A stretch of 48,746 nucleotides of DNA, from contig BLLU01000203.1 of assembly GCA_011959105.1 (NCBI GenBank), positions 1-48,746 on the forward strand, read 5' to 3'. Source of the stretch: Lachnospiraceae bacterium (GTDB lineage: Bacteria; Bacillota; Clostridia; Lachnospirales; Lachnospiraceae). Positions 8,623 to 17,268 of the stretch are shown here, piece after piece. A model generated the notes under the pieces. The model worked only from the letters and a program-made list of their open reading frames with translations, had not been told where the DNA came from and made no database searches. The position numbers and the translations under genes were made by a program. How positions within the stretch are numbered: the stretch's first letter is position 1; every line of letters begins with the position of its first letter.

Positions 8623-9794
8623 GAAATCCATTGTCAGACCAGGTGACTGCGCTTAAGCCCTCTGGTATCCGAAAATTTTTTGATATTGTCAGCGAAATGA
8701 AAGACGCCATTTCCCTGGGCGTGGGCGAACCGGATTTTGATACGCCTTGGCATATCAGGGACGAGGGCATCTATGCCCTGGAGCGGGGAAGAACCTTCTA
8801 TACTTCCAACGCGGGCCTGAAGGAACTGCGTCAGGAGGTGTGCAATTACTTAAAGAGAAAGCAGGGAATTACATATGCCTGGGACAGGGAAGTGGTGATC
8901 ACCGTGGGCGGTTCCGAGGCCATTGACATAGGTCTGCGGGCCATGATCAACCCCGGGGATGAGGTGATTATCCCCCAGCCCAGCTATGTGTCCTATGAAC
9001 CCTGCGCCATCCTGGCAGGGGCGAAACCCGTGATCCTGAACCTGAAGGCGGAAAACGAGTTCCGCCTGACAGCCCGGGAACTGGAGGAGGCTATTACGGA
9101 CAAGACTAAGGTGCTGATTCTGCCTTTTCCCAACAATCCCACCGGGGCCATCATGGAGCGCAGGGATCTGGAGGCCATCGCAGAGGTGATTATCAGGCAT
9201 GACATATTTGTCATGTCGGATGAGATTTACAGTGAACTGACCTATAAGGAGAAACATGTGTCTATTGCGGCCCTGCCGGGCATGCAGGAGAGAACCATCC
9301 TGATCAACGGTTTTTCCAAAGCCTATGCCATGACGGGCTGGAGGCTGGGTTATGCCTGCGGGCCTCATGCCATCATAGAGCAGATGACCAAGATTCATCA
9401 GTTTGCCATTATGTGCGCTCCCACCACCAGCCAGTACGCGGCTGTGGAAGCGCTGAAAAACGGGGACGGAGATGTGGAGGAGATGAAACTCTCCTACAAT
9501 CAGCGCAGGCGTTTTCTGCTCAACGCTTTTCAGGAGATGGGATTGGAATGTTTTGAACCCTTCGGGGCTTTCTATGTATTCCCCTGCATCAAGGAGTTTG
9601 GCATGACCAGCGAGGCGTTTGCCAATGCTTTTCTGGAGGCGGAGAAAGTGGCGGCGGTGCCCGGCACGGCTTTCGGGGACAGCGGCGAAGGCTTTTTGAG
9701 AATCTCCTACGCCTACTCTCTGGACACTTTGCGGGAGGCCATGTCCCGGTTAAACCGCTTTATCACGAAGCTGCGGGAGGAAAGGCAGGTATAG
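8619..9794 (+). CDS. PLP-dependent aminotransferase, class I/II
   Basis: A 391-residue fold-type I aminotransferase. Visible motifs are GVGEPDFDTP at the N-terminus, the cofactor-stacking region VGGSEAIDIG, FPNNPTG near residue 170, the DEIYSEL aspartate, the Schiff-base lysine in SGFSKAYAMTGWRLGY type context (NGFSKAYAMTGWRLGY) and the C-terminal arginine in FLRISYA that binds the substrate carboxylate. These place it with the aspartate/aromatic/alanine-like subgroup, but the amino donor cannot be assigned. It overlaps the Lrp gene by four bases. The 108 bases after it contain the nested inverted repeat before trmL. Confidence 0.93.
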   Translation: MRNPLSDQVTALKPSGIRKFFDIVSEMKDAISLGVGEPDFDTPWHIRDEGIYALERGRTFYTSNAGLKELRQEVCNYLKRKQGITYAWDREVVITVGGSEAIDIGLRAMINPGDEVIIPQPSYVSYEPCAILAGAKPVILNLKAENEFRLTARELEEAITDKTKVLILPFPNNPTGAIMERRDLEAIAEVIIRHDIFVMSDEIYSELTYKEKHVSIAALPGMQERTILINGFSKAYAMTGWRLGYACGPHAIIEQMTKIHQFAIMCAPTTSQYAAVEALKNGDGDVEEMKLSYNQRRRFLLNAFQEMGLECFEPFGAFYVFPCIKEFGMTSEAFANAFLEAEKVAAVPGTAFGDSGEGFLRISYAYSLDTLREAMSRLNRFITKLREERQV

Positions 9795-9812
9795 TCCTGC
9801 CTTCCGAAAACC

Positions 9813-9873
9813 AACTTGCGGATATGTCCGGATGCTGCGCATCCAAATATTGATCAACGGCATACCGCAAGTT
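9813..9873 (+). repeat. Nested inverted repeat (two stacked hairpins) before trmL
   Basis: Outer arms AACTTGCGG (9813-9821) and CCGCAAGTT (9865-9873) are perfect 9-base complements. Inside them GGATGC (9830-9835) and GCATCC (9839-9844) form a second hairpin with a TGC loop, and ATAT at 9822-9825 and 9847-9850 could lengthen it. No T-run follows. It could be a leader-RNA structure or a small dispersed extragenic repeat. Confidence 0.5.
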
Positions 9874-9902
9874 CCGCTTGGGGTATGGGGAAAGAGGATA
9901 CT

Positions 9903-10892
9903 ATGCATATTGTGCTGCACCAGCCGGAGATCCCGGCTAACACCGGCAATATCGGACGTACCTGTGTGGCGGCCGGAGCCAGTCTGCACCTGATTGAGCC
10001 CCTGGGCTTTAATCTGGATGAGAAATCCATCCGCCGGGCCGGGATGGACTATTGGAAAAAGCTGGATGTGACCCGGTATATGAATTTTCAGGAGTTTCGG
10101 GAAACACATCCGGGGGCCAGAATCTGGATGGCCACCACAAAGGCCGGAAAATGCTATACGGAGGCGGATTTCGGGCCGGAGGATTATATCATGTTCGGCA
10201 AGGAGAGTGCCGGGATTCCGGAGGAACTGCTGGTGGAGTATCAGGAGTATTGCATCCGCATCCCCATGCTTCCCGATATCCGTTCCCTGAATCTGTCCAA
10301 CTCCGTGGCCATTGTACTATATGAAGCGCTGCGCCGGCAGGGATTTCCGGGTCTGCAGGAGCAGGGGGCGCTGCATCGGCTGAACTGGCAGGAGACGCCC
10401 CGCCAGGAGGGCACATCCCCTTCACAGGCGGCCTACCTGGCCCCCAGTGCCTGTCTGTCCGGAGACATTACTTTGGCGGCGGATACCAGCGTCTGGCACA
10501 ATGCCACGCTGCGGGGAGACGACGGCCCCATCCGCGTGGGCCGGGGCAGCAATATCCAGGATAATGCGGTGCTGCATATGGATCCCGGAGGGGAAGTGAA
10601 TCTGGGAGAATATGTGACCGTGGGGCATGGCGCCATCCTTCACGGCTGCCGGGTGGGGGACAACAGCCTGGTGGGCATGGGGGCCATTATCATGAATCAT
10701 GCCCGCATCGGGCGCAACTGCGTTATTGCCGCAGGCGCGCTGGTGCCCCAGGGTATGGAGGTCCCGGACAACAGTCTGGTGATGGGCAGTCCCGGGCGGA
10801 TTAAACGCCGGGTGACGGAGGAGGAGATTCAGGCCAATCGCCGCAATGCGGAGCACTATGTGGAGAAAGCGGGAAAGCAAAACACCAGATAG
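9903..10892 (+). CDS. trmL: tRNA (cytidine(34)-2'-O)-methyltransferase fused to gamma-class carbonic anhydrase-like protein
   Basis: A two-domain protein of 329 residues. Residues 1-155 are a complete SPOUT methyltransferase of TrmL type: MHIVLHQPEIPANTGNIGRT, the cofactor loop FGKESAGIPEE, and IPMLPDIRSLNLSNSVAI; TrmL methylates the wobble base of leucine tRNAs. Residues about 165-329 are a left-handed beta-helix of hexapeptide repeats like gamma carbonic anhydrase/YrdA/PaaY proteins, with the three metal-ligand histidines at H225, H242 and H247. Both parts are normal lengths of separate proteins, and there is no stop, start or ribosome site between them, so the reading frame is a true fusion unless a sequencing error has removed a stop. 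I chose ATG 9903 (GAAAGAGG upstream) over the start at 9816, which would run through the inverted repeat. Confidence 0.85.
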   Translation: MHIVLHQPEIPANTGNIGRTCVAAGASLHLIEPLGFNLDEKSIRRAGMDYWKKLDVTRYMNFQEFRETHPGARIWMATTKAGKCYTEADFGPEDYIMFGKESAGIPEELLVEYQEYCIRIPMLPDIRSLNLSNSVAIVLYEALRRQGFPGLQEQGALHRLNWQETPRQEGTSPSQAAYLAPSACLSGDITLAADTSVWHNATLRGDDGPIRVGRGSNIQDNAVLHMDPGGEVNLGEYVTVGHGAILHGCRVGDNSLVGMGAIIMNHARIGRNCVIAAGALVPQGMEVPDNSLVMGSPGRIKRRVTEEEIQANRRNAEHYVEKAGKQNTR

Positions 10893-10904
10893 GGGGAAGG
10901 ATCT

Positions 10905-11507
10905 ATGCGATTACTTTTTGCCACCACCAATCCGGCCAAATACACGGCCATGAGAGACGCTCTGCAGCCTCTGGGCATTTGTCTGGTCAGTCTCAGGGAC
11001 ATGGAGCAGGTGCCTGCGGCGCCGGAGGAGGGCAGCAGCCCTCTTGAAAACGCCCGTCAGAAGGCGCTTTTTTACTATGACCACTACGGTATGCCGCTTT
11101 TTTCCTGTGATTCGGGACTGTATCTGGAGGGACTGCCCCAGGAACTGCAGCCGGGACTGCATGTGCGCTCCCCCCAGGGCGTCTATCTGGATGACCAGGC
11201 TATGATGGATTACTATGGGGGACTGGCGGACCGTTATGGGGATCTGACGGCCAGATACCGAAATGCCGTCTGTCTGGTTCTGGACCGGGAGCATATCTAT
11301 GAATCCATGGAGGAGAGCCTGGCCAGCAGACGCTTCCTGCTCACGGCCAGGCCCCATGCGGTACGGCGTCCGGGCTTTCCTCTGGACAGTCTGTCCAGGA
11401 GACTGGAGGATGGGGCGTATTATTACGATGTCAACGCTCACGACGCGGACGAACTGGTGGGATATGAAGGTTTTGTGGAGTTCTTTCGTGAGAAGATGGC
11501 TTTATGA
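10905..11507 (+). CDS. HAM1/RdgB-like non-canonical purine NTP pyrophosphatase
   Basis: A 200-residue member of the ITPase/HAM1 superfamily, which hydrolyses non-canonical nucleotides such as XTP and dITP to monophosphates to keep them out of nucleic acid. The N-terminal signature LLFATTNPAKYTAM is clear, followed by EEGSSPLENARQKALFYYDHYG and SCDSGLYLEGL, matching the substrate and metal region. The C-terminal half is more divergent than in standard RdgB, so specificity is less sure, and I give no gene symbol. The start has GGGGGAAGG upstream and sits 12 bases after the fusion gene. Confidence 0.82.
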   Translation: MRLLFATTNPAKYTAMRDALQPLGICLVSLRDMEQVPAAPEEGSSPLENARQKALFYYDHYGMPLFSCDSGLYLEGLPQELQPGLHVRSPQGVYLDDQAMMDYYGGLADRYGDLTARYRNAVCLVLDREHIYESMEESLASRRFLLTARPHAVRRPGFPLDSLSRRLEDGAYYYDVNAHDADELVGYEGFVEFFREKMAL

Positions 11508-11567
11508 ATTTCGGCCCGGTGACAGGCCGGGGGATGGGATGTAAAGATAAAGCGCCCGCAGGGGCAG

Positions 11568-13106
11568 ATGGGGGTCGGGGTGGATTTCGCGTATAATCAG
11601 AAGAAAAGGAACATTCGGTTTTCCATCCGCCGCAAATTGCTGCTGATGTCGTTGATTGCCGCGCTGCCCTTTTTGCTGCTGGCGATGTATCTGTTGACTT
11701 CCATGCTCAATTATAGTCGGAATTACGACGAAATAGTAAACAACATTACGGTTGCCAACAACTATAACCTGGTTTTTAAAGAAGAGATGGACGAAAGCCT
11801 GTACAAGCTGGTGGTGGGCTATGTGTCCTTTGACGAGATCGCCCAGGACCCTGCGCTGCAGGATCCTTACGCTCTGATCCGGGATTGCAGAGAGGCATTT
11901 TCCCGGCTGATGGATATGACCACCGAGGGGGAGAGCATGATGTGGCTCCAGAGTATGCTTCGGAATATCGACACCCTGGAGAAAAGGGTGGATTATATGC
12001 GCAAGAGCGCGCTGGCGGGCGGCAACTACAATGAGAATATCCAGGAGTTGGACAATAATATCTACATATTGACAGAACTGATTCAGGAAGATATTCAATA
12101 CTATATCTATTACCAGACCAGGAGCATGGAAAAGGTGAGCCGACAGCTGCATCAGCAGATCAACCAGTTTCTGATTCTGTGCAGTGTGCTCACGGCGGCG
12201 CTGGCGCTGTTGGTGGTGGGTGTCACATTTCTGATTGCAAAAGGCATTCTGCATCCCATTCAGGAATTGTACGAGGCCACGGAAAAGGTGGCTGAGGGGG
12301 ACTTTTCGGTCAGGGCCCGGATACATACCCAGGATGAGATTGCCGCTCTGGGCCAGGGTTTCAACAATATGGCGGAGAATATCCAAATGTTGGTCCATCA
12401 GATCCGGGAGGACGAAGAGAAGATGCGCCGGATGGACCTGCGGCTTTTGCAGGAACAGATCAATCCCCATTTCCTGTACAATACGCTGGATACCATTGTC
12501 TGGCTGATCGAGGGAAATGAGACGGACCAGGCGGTGAACATGGTGATTACCCTCTCCGGCTTTTTCCGGCTGGTACTCAGCAGAGGAAAAGAATTTATCA
12601 CCATCCGGGAGGAGGAGGAGCATATCCGCAGATATCTGGAGATTCAGGGGATGCGTTACCGGGACATCCTGGAGTATGACATCCAGCTGGACCAGACGGT
12701 GTATGACTTCCAGATTCCCAAGCTGACATTGCAGCCCCTGGTGGAGAACGCTCTGTACCATGGCATAAAGTACAAGAGGGCCAGGGGCTATATTCATATT
12801 CATGGGGAGAAGGATGGCAGCATAATTCGTCTGACGGTGCGGGACAATGGCGCGGGCATGGACGGGGAAGAACTGGAGCAGCTGCGGCGGGAGATACAGC
12901 GTCCCTGTAAGGAGGCGGAAAAGGGCTTTGGCCTGGCCAATGTAAACGAGCGAATCCATATGTATTTCGGGGAGGAATACGGTCTTCGGATTTATTCGGC
13001 CAAGGGAAGGGGGACCATGGTGGAAGTGATTATACCTGCTGTCCGGATGGCCCGGGAGGCTTTACACCCGCATGAAAGCGCTGTGCAGAAGCCCGAGCCC
13101 GGCTGA
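11568..13106 (+). CDS. YesM-type sensor histidine kinase
   Basis: A 512-residue membrane kinase of the LytS/YesM class. Predicted helices lie at about 22-47 and 201-224, enclosing an extracellular helical domain of about 150 residues; a HAMP linker (about 225-275) leads to the kinase core with the phospho-accepting His301 in LQEQINPHFLYNTLD and the ATP-binding motifs PLVENALYHG, DNGAGM and GFGLANVNERI. The family controls carbohydrate uptake with YesN regulators. The next gene encodes a lipoprotein binding protein and the next a YesN regulator, so the extracellular domain may read ligand through the lipoprotein. Start is uncertain: ATG 11568 has only a weak site (CAGGGG); in-frame GTG codons follow at 11574 and 11580. 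Confidence 0.9.
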   Translation: MGVGVDFAYNQKKRNIRFSIRRKLLLMSLIAALPFLLLAMYLLTSMLNYSRNYDEIVNNITVANNYNLVFKEEMDESLYKLVVGYVSFDEIAQDPALQDPYALIRDCREAFSRLMDMTTEGESMMWLQSMLRNIDTLEKRVDYMRKSALAGGNYNENIQELDNNIYILTELIQEDIQYYIYYQTRSMEKVSRQLHQQINQFLILCSVLTAALALLVVGVTFLIAKGILHPIQELYEATEKVAEGDFSVRARIHTQDEIAALGQGFNNMAENIQMLVHQIREDEEKMRRMDLRLLQEQINPHFLYNTLDTIVWLIEGNETDQAVNMVITLSGFFRLVLSRGKEFITIREEEEHIRRYLEIQGMRYRDILEYDIQLDQTVYDFQIPKLTLQPLVENALYHGIKYKRARGYIHIHGEKDGSIIRLTVRDNGAGMDGEELEQLRREIQRPCKEAEKGFGLANVNERIHMYFGEEYGLRIYSAKGRGTMVEVIIPAVRMAREALHPHESAVQKPEPG

Positions 13107-13160
13107 CGGAGTAACAGGGGAGCCGTCAGCCTTGGTTTCATCCGGCAGAAAGGGGAAAGT

Positions 13161-14195
13161 ATGGGGATAAAGAAACAGAGGGACATATCTTCGGTCAGCA
13201 AAGCCTGTTTTCTCCTGGGATTTTTGGCACTTACCCTGGGAGGATGCGCAGGACAGTTCCGGGTCAGCGGGGAAGAAGAGGTGCCGGAGGTGGATGAAAA
13301 CCTGGTGGTGGTGGGGGTCTCCCAGATCGGCAGCGAGTCTGTATGGAGGACGGCCAACACCGCTTCCATACAGGAAGTGTTTACCAACGACAGAGGATAT
13401 TTCCTGCTTTTCAGCAATGCCAGACAGAAGCAGGAGAACCAGATCAAGGCCATTCGGCGTTTCATTTCCCGTCAGGTGGATTATATCGTGTTTTCCCCCA
13501 TCACGGAGAGCGGCTGGGACGTGGTGCTTCAGGAGGCCAGGGACGCGGGAATCCCGGTGATCCTAATGGACAGGCAGGTGGATGTAAAGGACGAGACCCT
13601 GTATACCGCCTGGGTGGGTTCCGACTTCCACGGGGAGGGCCGGCGCGCAGGGGAATGGCTGGAGGCAGATCTGGAGCGGCAGGGCCGGCAGGAAGAGGAA
13701 ATCCAAATCGTGGTATTACAGGGAACCGAAGGCGCCACCTCTGCTATCGGCAGGACCCAGGGCTTCCAGGAGGTGGCCTGCACCCATGCTAACTGGATCA
13801 TCCTGGAGCAGGTGGATGCGGAATACACCACGGCCAAAGGCCGGGAGGTCATGGATCATCTTCTGGACAAATATGAGGAGATTGACGTGGTAATCTCTCA
13901 GAACGATGATATGACTTTCGGGGCGCTGGAAGCCATGAACCGGCGGGGAATCACCACAGGTGTGGAGGGGGATGTGATCGTAGTATCCTTTGATGCCGTG
14001 AAATCCGCCCTGAAGCTGGTGGAACAGGGTGTGATCAATGTGGATATCGAATGTAACCCGGAGCAGGGAGAGTGGGTGGAGCAAGTCATCCGGGCCCTGG
14101 AGCGGGGGGAGGAAGTGGAAAAGACCTTTTATATCGAGGAACAGGTCTTTACCCAGGAGAATGTGAGCCGGTATCTGGATAAAAGAAATTATTGA
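13161..14195 (+). CDS. YtfQ-like sugar-binding lipoprotein, probably a sensor partner
   Basis: A periplasmic-binding-protein type 1 lipoprotein, 344 residues, with a signal ending in the lipobox TLGGC (Cys29). The body resembles YtfQ, the galactofuranose-binding protein: VGVSQIGSESVWRTAN, RQKQENQIKAIRRF, GWDVVLQEARDAGIPVILMDR and SQNDDMTFGALEAM. No transporter subunits are adjacent; instead the gene lies between a YesM kinase and a YesN regulator, overlapping the latter's upstream frame. In comparable clostridial sets the binding protein presents sugar to the kinase rather than to a permease, and I infer that here. It is a diverged paralog of the transporter-linked binding protein at 17337. 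AGAAAGGGGAAA precedes the start. Confidence 0.87.
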   Translation: MGIKKQRDISSVSKACFLLGFLALTLGGCAGQFRVSGEEEVPEVDENLVVVGVSQIGSESVWRTANTASIQEVFTNDRGYFLLFSNARQKQENQIKAIRRFISRQVDYIVFSPITESGWDVVLQEARDAGIPVILMDRQVDVKDETLYTAWVGSDFHGEGRRAGEWLEADLERQGRQEEEIQIVVLQGTEGATSAIGRTQGFQEVACTHANWIILEQVDAEYTTAKGREVMDHLLDKYEEIDVVISQNDDMTFGALEAMNRRGITTGVEGDVIVVSFDAVKSALKLVEQGVINVDIECNPEQGEWVEQVIRALERGEEVEKTFYIEEQVFTQENVSRYLDKRNY

Positions 14196-14206
14196 CGAGG
14201 TGGGGC

Positions 14207-15820
14207 ATGTTAAAGCTGTTTTTGGTAGAGGACGAAGCCGTAATCAGGGAGGGACTTAAGAACACCATCCCCTGGGAACAGTATGGATATCGGTTTGTGG
14301 GGGAGGCGGCGGACGGGGAGATGGCTCTTCCCCTGATTCGTCAGGTCCGCCCGGATGTGTTGATCACGGATATCAAGATGCCCTTCATGGATGGACTTTC
14401 CCTGGCCAGGATGGTAAACGCGGAATTGCCCAGAACCAAAATTCTTATTATGAGTGGTTACGATGATTTCGAATATGCCCGGACGGCCATTGAACTGGGA
14501 GTGGAGCAATATCTGCTCAAGCCCGTCACCAAGCAGACCATGAAGAAAGTGCTGGTGGAACTGAGGGAGAAGATCGAACAGGCAGCCCAGGCCGATGATT
14601 ATCAAGCCATATATCAGGAGGAGATGCACGAATACGAGCAGTTTTCCAGAAGACGCTTCTTTGAGAAGGCGCTGGGAGGAGGGCTTTCCGTGGCGGAGAC
14701 CTATGAGGAGGCGTCCAGGGCCTCCCTGGAGATAGCGGCTTCCGCCTACAATCTGCTGTTTTTTTACCTGCAGGAGAAAAAGCAGCTTTCTTCGGAGAAA
14801 AGGGAGGAGGCGTCCAGACGGCAGGACATGGCGCTTCATTTTTTCCTGCGCAGGAGCGGTTATATCCTCTTTGGATGGAATGTGAACTGCTATGGGGTGC
14901 TGATCAAGGGGAGCTTGGCGGAACTGCCCGATCTGATGGGGAAAGCGGTGACTCACATCGAAAAAAGCTGCGAGGGGACGGAGGAATTGCTGGACTGGTG
15001 TGTGGCCATGGGCAGGCCGGTGGAGCGAATCAGTATGCTGCCGGAATGCTATCAAGTGGTGAACCGCTGCCTGGCCTGTCGGTTTATCGCTCCCGGGCGG
15101 CGTATTTTATCGGAGGAATTTCTGGCGGATCAGTTGAATGTTCAGGAAGAGCAGGAAATCGGTGAGGTGGATCCGGCCCAGATGGATCCCAAAGTGATCC
15201 GGGATTTTCTGGCCGGAGGAAATATGGGGGAGATCCATGACTTCGTGGAGTCCTATCTGCAAAACATCCGGGAGGCGCTGGAATCCCGGATGTTCAGGGA
15301 TTATGTGATCCTGAATATCCGCTTTGCCGTATCCGCTTACAGGGAGTCTCTGGGGGTCTCCGCTGAAGAATTTGAAGCCCGGATTTCCGGCGGCCAGCAG
15401 GATCTGAACAGGAAGGCGGAAGATGTGGCTTCGTATTTTACGGATATGCTGGAGGCGGCATTCTACTTCCGCAACAGGGAGAGCGATTACCAGAGGGGCA
15501 GGCTGCTGCGGAAAGCGCTGGAATATATCGACTCAAATTACGATCGGGAATCGCTGTCCCTGAACGGGGTGTCGGAGGAGGTGGGCGTCAGCGCCAATTA
15601 TTTCTCCGCTGTTTTCAGTCAGGGCATGGAGTGTACTTTTGTGGAATATGTGACGGGGAAGCGGATGGAGAAGGCCCGGAAACTCCTGAAGGGCACGGAC
15701 CTCTCCTCCGGGGAGATCGCTGTCCAGGTGGGTTACAAGGATCCCCATTATTTTAGTTTTGTCTTTAAGAAAAACCAGGGCATGAGTCCCAGAGAATATC
15801 GGGCGGGGGCCAGGGGATGA
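14207..15820 (+). CDS. YesN-type response regulator, AraC-family output
   Basis: A cytoplasmic DNA-binding response regulator of 537 residues. The N-terminal receiver domain has the acidic pair E9/D10 region (LVEDEAV), phospho-acceptor Asp55 in PDVLITDIKMP and the conserved lysine in YLLKPVTK. A long helical middle (about 130-420) follows, and the last 110 residues are two AraC helix-turn-helix motifs (LNGVSEEVGVSANYFSAVF and IAVQVGYKDPHYFSFVFKK). ATG 14207 is preferred, with GAGGTGGGGC just upstream; an in-frame start at 14192 overlaps the previous gene. It most likely activates the nearby sugar transporter operon when YesM phosphorylates it. Only 11 bases separate its end from the convergent repressor gene. 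Confidence 0.93.
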   Translation: MLKLFLVEDEAVIREGLKNTIPWEQYGYRFVGEAADGEMALPLIRQVRPDVLITDIKMPFMDGLSLARMVNAELPRTKILIMSGYDDFEYARTAIELGVEQYLLKPVTKQTMKKVLVELREKIEQAAQADDYQAIYQEEMHEYEQFSRRRFFEKALGGGLSVAETYEEASRASLEIAASAYNLLFFYLQEKKQLSSEKREEASRRQDMALHFFLRRSGYILFGWNVNCYGVLIKGSLAELPDLMGKAVTHIEKSCEGTEELLDWCVAMGRPVERISMLPECYQVVNRCLACRFIAPGRRILSEEFLADQLNVQEEQEIGEVDPAQMDPKVIRDFLAGGNMGEIHDFVESYLQNIREALESRMFRDYVILNIRFAVSAYRESLGVSAEEFEARISGGQQDLNRKAEDVASYFTDMLEAAFYFRNRESDYQRGRLLRKALEYIDSNYDRESLSLNGVSEEVGVSANYFSAVFSQGMECTFVEYVTGKRMEKARKLLKGTDLSSGEIAVQVGYKDPHYFSFVFKKNQGMSPREYRAGARG

Positions 15821-15831
15821 GGGAGAGGGCC

Positions 15832-16911
15832 TCAGTTGATTTCCGGGGGCCGGCGGGTGCTCTCCCGCACCGCCAGTTCCAGAGGCAGTTCCCGGGAGGG
15901 GACGGAGAGCCCCTTGAGACGGTCTGTGACGGCCTGGACAAGAGCGTTTGCCAACTGGCGGGGCCGGCGTTCCAGAGTTGTGAAAGCCAGCATATTCCCG
16001 GTGCCTGCGTAGGTGCTTTCGCAGGCGGCTATGGCCACCGGGCTCAGTTCCCCGCCGGGAAGCTGCAACTCCCGGGAAAGCCAATAGGCAATCTCATCGT
16101 CATGGCATAGGACGGCGGTGCAGCCCTGTAGTTGCTGCGCCGCCATTTTGCGCAGAAAGTCCGGGCGCCCCTGGGAGAGTTCTTCCAGTTCGCCGGAGGC
16201 GTACCAGCAGATCTGCCGGTCCATGACTCTGTATCCCGCCCTGTGCATGGCTTCCATGAAGCCCTGATAGCGTTCCAGCCCCGGCTGATCGTCCATCCTG
16301 AAGATACCGCCGATCTCCCGGTGTCCCTGTTCCAGCAGATGTCTGGTCAGCAGGGCGCTTCCTCCCAGGTTGTCGTCCTTGATACAGGGCTCCTGGGGGA
16401 ATGCTCCGTAGCCTCCCCGGAGGAACACCATGGGGACACCCAGAGCCCGCAGCCTGCGGTACAGGTCCAGATTGGGGCTTGGCAGGGCGCTTTTCACCCC
16501 CTCCGCCAGCAGCGCCCTGGGGGGCGATTCCAGCAGACGGACCAGGATTTCCCGTTCATCAAAGGTTCGGTTGCCTGTGACATGTACGCTGAGGGAAAAT
16601 CCTCTCTGGGACAGAGCGGAGCGCAGTTCGCCCAGCAGGGAGGCGCAGGGAGCAATGTGCTCGTCGGTCACCAGCGCGGCCACCACATTGCTTCCGGATT
16701 TCAGGCCAGTGATGTAGGAACCGCTGCCCTGTCTGCGGGAGATCAGGCCCTCCTGTTCCAGCAGGGCCAGGGACTGGCGAACGGTCTGGCGGCTGACCCG
16801 ATAGCGGTCACACAATTCCTTCTCTGTGGGAAGTTTGGGAATTCCGTTCTCCATATTGTCGTATATCTGTTTCCGCAGTTGCTGTGCCAGCCATTTATAC
16901 TTGATTGCCAT
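15832..16911 (-). CDS. GntR/LacI-type transcriptional repressor (AraR-like architecture)
   Basis: A 359-residue regulator with an N-terminal GntR winged helix (residues about 5-70; PTEKELCDRYRVSRQTVRQSL and RRQGSGSYI) joined to a LacI-type periplasmic-binding-protein domain (from about 78; VAALVTDEHIAP, FLRGGYGAFPQEPCIKDDN, CHDDEIAYWL). This is the layout of AraR, which releases DNA on binding a sugar. ATG 16911 has AAAGGAGAA upstream, so I leave out a longer start at 16977. It is divergent from the ABC transporter operon, and a perfect palindrome (17183-17197) lies between them, so it is likely the local repressor. The inducer is unknown; galactose- or galactofuranose-type sugars fit the transporter. 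Confidence 0.9.
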   Translation of the reverse strand: MAIKYKWLAQQLRKQIYDNMENGIPKLPTEKELCDRYRVSRQTVRQSLALLEQEGLISRRQGSGSYITGLKSGSNVVAALVTDEHIAPCASLLGELRSALSQRGFSLSVHVTGNRTFDEREILVRLLESPPRALLAEGVKSALPSPNLDLYRRLRALGVPMVFLRGGYGAFPQEPCIKDDNLGGSALLTRHLLEQGHREIGGIFRMDDQPGLERYQGFMEAMHRAGYRVMDRQICWYASGELEELSQGRPDFLRKMAAQQLQGCTAVLCHDDEIAYWLSRELQLPGGELSPVAIAACESTYAGTGNMLAFTTLERRPRQLANALVQAVTDRLKGLSVPSRELPLELAVRESTRRPPEIN

Positions 16912-17182
16912 GAGATTCTCCTTTTCCCGAATGTAATAAAAAAATGTAAATACAGAAAATTTTGTTTTGCTTTCCATTGAGAGAGTCTAAAAATCTATAA
17001 CAAATTCTAAAAATAACTGTATTTTCCACAAGATAACCGTTAATATGCACATTAAAAATCAGGGCCGGATAAGCGGACAAAGACTGCGGCAGGTTCTTAT
17101 ATCATAGAAAATCATACCTAAATCTAATAATTTCCAACTGTTTAAAGGAAAAAGAAAAATATGTACTAAAAAGTATTCTATC

Positions 17183-17197
17183 ATACAAAATTTGTAT
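17183..17197. promoter_or_regulatory. Palindromic operator candidate
   Basis: ATACAAA-A-TTTGTAT, a perfect 7-1-7 palindrome. The ACAAA/TTTGT half-sites resemble those of AraR-type GntR/LacI repressors, and a gene for such a repressor is divergent next to it. The binding itself is inferred. Confidence 0.5.
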
Positions 17198-17239
17198 TGT
17201 AAATAACTGATAAAGTTGAGAAAAACGCTAGTTCACAAA

Positions 17240-17268
17240 TTGACGGATAATTTGCGCAATGTTACCAT
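17240..17268 (+). promoter_or_regulatory. Candidate promoter of the sugar transporter operon
   Basis: TTGACG at 17240-17245, 17-base spacer, TACCAT at 17263-17268 (weak -10). The -35 overlaps an inverted repeat CAAATT (17236-17241) / AATTTG (17249-17254), which could be a second operator half-site pair. Confidence 0.4.

Noticed and set aside
17222..17235. Catabolite (cre) site in the divergent region
   Set aside because: GAAAAACGCTAGTT matches the cre consensus with about three mismatches, including core outer positions; too weak to call.
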